DNA of 9,081 nucleotides from Candidatus Aphodoplasma excrementigallinarum. Lineage in GTDB: Bacteria > Bacillota > Clostridia > UBA1381 > UMGS1253. Location: assembly GCA_018713805.1 (NCBI GenBank), contig DVOF01000161.1, positions 1 to 9,081 on the forward strand, in the 5' to 3' direction. Positions 6,701 to 9,081 of this stretch are shown here, piece after piece (the first letter of the stretch is position 1; each line of letters starts with the position of its first letter). The notes beneath the pieces were generated by a model. The model made no database searches and was not told the DNA's origin. It saw only the letters and a program-made list of their open reading frames with translations. Both the position numbers and the translations under genes were made by a program.

Positions 6701-9081
6701 ACATATACTCCAGACTATGTAACGCCTCAGGAGAACCGGGAGTACTTCAATGAGCTCCTTACAAAAGGTAACTTTGAAATGGGTAGCCACTCCAATACGC
6801 ACCCAACCCTGACGAGTGCGGCGGAGGATGTTGTGCGCTATGAAACGCTTGGGTCGATTCCGACGCTGGAGAGCGCATTCCCAGGTCAGCAGATTCTGAC
6901 CTTTACATCGCCAGGCAACACTTACAATGACAGCATTAAAAACATTATAAAAGAAGGTTTTTATGCAGCGCGCGGCGGAAATGAAGGAAGCAACAATTTG
7001 GATGCGTTAGACAATTCTATTAATCCAGGCGGTATGTACGACCTGAAAATCCGCCGTGTAACGGGCGACGCTAACTATGCAACAACGGGCGGAACCGGTG
7101 GCGTAAACCCGACGACGATGAACAAGTGGCTTGACGATGCTGTTGCAAACGGCGAATGGGTCATTGAAATGTGGCATACGGTCGCATGGAAGCAGAATGA
7201 GGGCGACGCAACGTATTACAGCGACGGCGGCTATCTGCCGATGGCGACCAGCTATGCGGAGGAGCACCTTGCGTATGCAAGTAAGCTGCAGGCAAAAGGC
7301 GATTTGTGGGTTGCGACGTTTAACGAAGCGACGAAGTATCAGCAGGAGCGGCTCAATGCGGTAGTCGATGACCAGGCAACGCGGACATCGCGTGTAATCA
7401 GCCTGACGGACAATCTGCCGGATGATATCTTCAACTATCCGCTTACGCTTAGAAGCGAAGTGCCGGCTGACTGGACGTATGCAACGGTTACGCAGGATGG
7501 GAAGACGCAGCGGGCAGAAGTAGTAAGAGAAGTGGATAAGTATTACATCTACTATGACGCGACGCCGGATAAGGGCGATATCACGATTGCACAGAGCGAT
7601 GTTGCGCCTGCAACAGGTATCATCAGCGCAATCAGCACAGAGGTATCTGAAGGCACATTGACACAGAAGGATACCGATATGAGCGAAGTGACGTTTACGG
7701 CGAACGTAACGGCTAATGGCGAATACGACGTAAACGACATCGAATGGTATGTAAACGGCGTACGCCAGTACCAGACCGGCACGACGTTCAGCTACACGCC
7801 TACGACAGGCGGTGATTTCGGCGTTATCGCAAAGGCAAATGTAAAGCAGGCAGATGGGACGTATCAGTTTGTTGAGGCGGAGCCGATCATCATTGCGGTA
7901 GAGATTTCGCCTCCGCCGCCGGAACTGTATCTGGTCAACGACAACTTCGACGACCGGACGCCGGGTACATTGCTGGCTACATCACAGGGTAAGTTTGACG
8001 TTGCAGACAACCGGTTCAGCGACAAGAAGTATGGTATTCGGGTTATTACTGACCCGACGGAGGAGAACACAGACAATATCGTTGTGCAGTTTGCGGAGGA
8101 TTCGGACACAACAGCGCAGACAACGCCGCTTATGAATGTGCCGGTTGATTCGACGAAACCGCTCGTCCTGTCCGGTAAGGTATACATGAACTACGGCGGA
8201 TGGCCGAACTTTATGATTGCCGTTCGCGACCGTGCGGGTAAAACATGGGCGACCAGCGAGGATATGCGTTCGCTGCTCTCGTTCCTGCCTAATGGTGTGA
8301 TTGGGTCATACGACACTTGGTTTAACGCGACATCGGAAAGACAGTCGGAGTATAAATGGGTTGCAGACGAGTGGATTCGGTATGACATTTATCTGGATCT
8401 GAATCAGGAAGATATGACGCAGTGCAGCGTGAGAGTTGTACTTTCGGGCGGTATCACAGACGCGGAAGGGGTTCCGGTCGATGTGGCAGCCTTTGACGTT
8501 GGTACGGTTGACCTTTCTGTGACGAATTATTTAACAAAAGGCACGATTGACGTATCGTATATCGCAAACCTGGCACAGTGGTATAAAGATGACACGGTTT
8601 ATGCTGACGATATCAAAATCTATCAGCAGAACACCGAGGCACAGGCTCTGACATTGACGCCGGATACGGATGTAGACCCGGCAAATGCAGAAATTGCGGC
8701 AGAGCTGGTGTTCGACCTCGACGCATCGACGCTGACGGGCGCAGATAAGATCAAGGTAACGGCGGGCGCGGCAACAGTTTCGCCGACGGCGATCGAGTTT
8801 GACCCGATGGAGCCGAACAAGTTTACGATGAAGTTTGACGCGGACGTACTCGCGGGCAACACGACCTACACGGTATCGTTTGACGAGTCTGTGAAGGATC
8901 TGTTTGGAGCAAGCGTAGCGGCTACGGCAACCTTTACAACGGCGGCTGGCGAAGAGCCAGAACCTGCTGAGACAGTTGAACTCACCGCGTCTGCGACAGG
9001 CGCCGGCGTGGTGGCGATCAGCGGCGGCAGCACGGGCGCTTCGGTGACCGATGAGGTTGAGCTCGGCGCACCGGTGACGCT
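3695..9081 (+). CDS. Giant secreted multidomain protein with NodB-type polysaccharide deacetylase domain (3'-partial)
   Basis: One frame runs uninterrupted from ATG 3695 to the window end: 1795 complete codons without a stop. The N-terminus is a signal peptide: MKQTKR, a hydrophobic core and LPAAA, with likely signal peptidase I cleavage after A27. LLGC at 17-20 is also a weak lipobox. Domains: ConA-like about 36-285; beta module copy 1 at 296-369; Ig-like about 378-468 (YSWKRDG, TVAAEDVGHTLTLTV); module copy 2 at 470-549; ConA-like about 550-747; module copy 3 at 756-834; beta-sandwich about 839-950; NodB deacetylase about 951-1225; associated beta domain about 1229-1304; Ig/PKD-like about 1305-1408; ConA-like about 1411-1646; SbsA/Big_5-like Ig domain about 1647-1755; then the start of an InlB-type or similar repeat domain. 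Deacetylase motifs are TMDDG (D966, D967), HSNTH (H1032, H1036), TSPGN (1071-1075) and EMWH (H1161). It probably removes acetyl groups from an extracellular polysaccharide; the substrate is unknown. It has its own promoter and RBS. Cell-surface anchoring, if any, would be encoded beyond the window. Confidence 0.93.
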   Translation, partial: MKQTKRILSVVLAVAMLLGCFTLPAAATVTSQGTYWQEDFTGQEKNTNLSSFSINTNSWNYVNEDDAEYQQKVRDSLIVDGVEGVYGKAPFDTAFLHQVQWDEATLPSGDGVANYSQMRISHNFGSNVKDIRESGKAILHYSFDYASNENYLPTSLWTTPYYEKDDGSIASGYADTYFFAVTNAGKVTTNNQTIVDKLAPNTWYHFDFVFDMGNPTASNKTPYKVYVNGELKGTFEFDALRGTGEKPACGFRSIMFQGGTQAKVDNVYPLGQAYYDNVTYETLATEPTIAPLSLTSSNTSVVVDNSAKTITLDNGITPAADVESALSGTTVLSVDIKDATGTSVEGNAADGNYLCVTTTGNTVEYYTISAPPAPPTGGTIEGELKITGTAKEGYTLTADTSAVTPAGVILTYSWKRDGVTEVGTDKSYTVAAEDVGHTLTLTVTAVEPCDGTLSATSETIVGVTGVEGISSSTYTFDNEAKTIVAPVGTVASDFYSNITLPPVHTGVLVDAGTGEAVAEDTKIELDSDTELKYRVSAAGENVDYTLVTKFVEQDFEGFTGKKFYNGANNGFDSWGFTFPGGVTEDNAYIEAVDENGNLVMKAYTNAGSGQLSMRRENIPNELNSRQMVFGFDYKAEALDGLNKITIYDGNGHYWDMIYFNANGTVTLNNGAISAGRYNAGEWNKVLVVMDLDTTASRVYINGDEVYNGNIGSLSTMVKFQSIIYAPQLGATARTTYVDNFILYPIASVEGFDASGMQSAVTSDKVKISEDNIISGYGSVTAKDFVDTLINVPSGATATIYTAENAPVGDDTAIAEGMKLVVQAREEGYSTTYTFGESIVAEVAVLIDSNPVNILYPGTASATADVFVQSETQLNLKLEKFISGDTSVAAESKETGLTSVQGEQTLSVALDNTVADEQGTSLKATLLDEGGAVIATKTIAYSDALELGTEIMKVKDNRKGIYTITMDDGYKLSTQQFYEPWFEKYDLRGTTVAVYNCFKDGGATYTPDYVTPQENREYFNELLTKGNFEMGSHSNTHPTLTSAAEDVVRYETLGSIPTLESAFPGQQILTFTSPGNTYNDSIKNIIKEGFYAARGGNEGSNNLDALDNSINPGGMYDLKIRRVTGDANYATTGGTGGVNPTTMNKWLDDAVANGEWVIEMWHTVAWKQNEGDATYYSDGGYLPMATSYAEEHLAYASKLQAKGDLWVATFNEATKYQQERLNAVVDDQATRTSRVISLTDNLPDDIFNYPLTLRSEVPADWTYATVTQDGKTQRAEVVREVDKYYIYYDATPDKGDITIAQSDVAPATGIISAISTEVSEGTLTQKDTDMSEVTFTANVTANGEYDVNDIEWYVNGVRQYQTGTTFSYTPTTGGDFGVIAKANVKQADGTYQFVEAEPIIIAVEISPPPPELYLVNDNFDDRTPGTLLATSQGKFDVADNRFSDKKYGIRVITDPTEENTDNIVVQFAEDSDTTAQTTPLMNVPVDSTKPLVLSGKVYMNYGGWPNFMIAVRDRAGKTWATSEDMRSLLSFLPNGVIGSYDTWFNATSERQSEYKWVADEWIRYDIYLDLNQEDMTQCSVRVVLSGGITDAEGVPVDVAAFDVGTVDLSVTNYLTKGTIDVSYIANLAQWYKDDTVYADDIKIYQQNTEAQALTLTPDTDVDPANAEIAAELVFDLDASTLTGADKIKVTAGAATVSPTAIEFDPMEPNKFTMKFDADVLAGNTTYTVSFDESVKDLFGASVAATATFTTAAGEEPEPAETVELTASATGAGVVAISGGSTGASVTDEVELGAPVT
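4580..4801 (+). repeat. Internal beta-rich module, copy 1 of 3
   Basis: Residues 296-369 begin with the pattern VVVDNSAKTITL, continue through GITPAADVESAL and TVLSVDIKDATGTSV, and end with a strand VEYYTI. The same order of elements recurs twice downstream: a D-x-x-x-K-I/T-I strand, a T-x-x-D-F/V helix-like segment, a variable strand pair, and a closing Y-T strand. Similar modules occur in secreted Firmicutes proteins, but I do not assign a named family. Confidence 0.6.
5102..5341 (+). repeat. Internal beta-rich module, copy 2 of 3
   Basis: Residues 470-549 show the same layout as copy 1: YTFDNEAKTIV, then GTVASDFYSNI, VLVDAGTGEAV, KIELDSDTELKYRV and the closing VDYTLV. The match to copy 1 is clearest in the DN-x-AKTI strand and the D-A-G/T-G-T/E segment. 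It lies between an Ig-like domain and the second ConA-like domain. Confidence 0.6.
5342..5935 (+). other. Second ConA-like beta-sandwich domain of the downstream CDS
   Basis: Residues about 550-747 open with the typical start FVEQDFEGFTG. They continue with MVFGFDYKAE, YWDMIYFNANGTV, EWNKVLVVMDLDTTASRVYINGDEVYNG (shown here in separate patches) and end in TTYVDNFILYP. The strand 'W-x-K-V-x-V-x-M-D-L' followed by 'V-Y-I-N-G' is the hallmark of LamG/laminin-like and ConA-type lectin domains. A carbohydrate-binding role is likely, but no ligand can be read from sequence. Confidence 0.7.
5960..6196 (+). repeat. Internal beta-rich module, copy 3 of 3
   Basis: Residues 756-834 have the elements SDKVKISEDNII, GSVTAKDFVDTL, ATIYTAENAPV, TAIAEGMKLVV and the closing TTYTF. 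This is the most diverged copy, and its equivalence to the other two rests on order and spacing more than identity. It follows the second ConA-like domain and precedes a beta-sandwich leading into the deacetylase domain. Confidence 0.5.
6545..7369 (+). other. NodB-type polysaccharide deacetylase (CE4-like) domain of the downstream CDS
   Basis: Residues about 951-1225 form the catalytic centre of the protein. Motif 1 is ITMDDGY, where D966 would be the general base and D967 a metal ligand. Motif 2 is GSHSNTHP with metal ligands H1032 and H1036. Motif 3 is represented by FTSPGNTYN (from 1070), which keeps the Pro but lacks the Arg of the usual RxPY. The C-terminal His motif is WVIEMWHTVAW with H1161. 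These fit a metal-dependent deacetylase acting on N- or O-acetylated glycans. The central position within a chain of more than 1790 residues is unlike the common small secreted peptidoglycan or chitin deacetylases. Confidence 0.9.
7925..8631 (+). other. Third ConA-like beta-sandwich domain of the downstream CDS
   Basis: Residues about 1411-1646 begin with YLVNDNFDDRTPG, a very common opening of ConA/LamG-like domains in secreted enzymes, and finish with YADDIKIYQQ, equivalent to the VDNFxIY closing strand of the other copies. It follows an Ig/PKD-like segment that ends in a short proline run (SPPPPE). The role is probably carbohydrate binding. Confidence 0.65.
8632..8970 (+). other. SbsA/Big_5-like Ig domain of the downstream CDS
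   Basis: Residues about 1647-1758 contain LVFDLDASTLT, VSPTAIEFDPMEPNKFTMKF and the end pattern TTYTVSFDESVKDLFG followed by ATATFTT. This is typical of the bacterial Ig-like domains that follow catalytic or binding domains in surface proteins. A short acidic and proline linker (GEEPEPAE) then leads to the start of another repeat domain (TASATGAGVV, VELGAPVTL), which is cut by the window end. Confidence 0.65.

Overview
The window looks like part of a carbohydrate-degradation region from a low-to-moderate-GC Gram-positive anaerobe, most likely a Clostridia-type gut, rumen or digester bacterium. This assignment is an inference. It rests on a copper amine oxidase N-terminal-like 'stalk' domain, Pro-Thr linkers between domains, a strong AAGGAGG ribosome binding site, a short clostridial-style signal peptide, and very large secreted multidomain proteins. 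Codon choice is distinctive and similar in both genes, with heavy use of ACG for Thr, GCG for Ala, GAC and GGC.

Layout: positions 1-3459 hold the 3' part of a large plus-strand gene whose start lies before the window. It encodes a modular extracellular protein in this order: ConA-like/LamG-type beta-sandwich, second CBM-like beta-sandwich, Pro-Thr linker, copper-amine-oxidase-type stalk domain, an all-alpha-looking module of about 430 residues that resembles toroid polysaccharide lyases, second Pro-Thr linker, and a C-terminal ConA-like domain. An intergenic region of 235 bases follows. It contains a strong intrinsic terminator, an AT-rich stretch, a good sigma-A-type promoter, an inverted repeat in the presumed 5' leader, and the ribosome binding site of the next gene.

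From 3695 to the end of the window one uninterrupted plus-strand frame encodes at least 1795 residues of a second secreted protein, with no stop reached. It has a signal peptide, three ConA-like domains, three copies of a beta-rich module of about 75 residues, Ig-like domains and, in the middle, a NodB-type polysaccharide deacetylase (CE4-like) domain with recognisable metal-binding and catalytic motifs.

Taken together, the two genes read as neighbouring but separately transcribed extracellular enzymes. One is a probable polysaccharide lyase or related enzyme and the other a probable de-N- or de-O-acetylase, both carrying several carbohydrate-binding-like modules. A joint role in attacking an acetylated, possibly uronic-acid- or amino-sugar-containing glycan is plausible but inferred. 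I see no RNA genes, mobile elements or CRISPR arrays.
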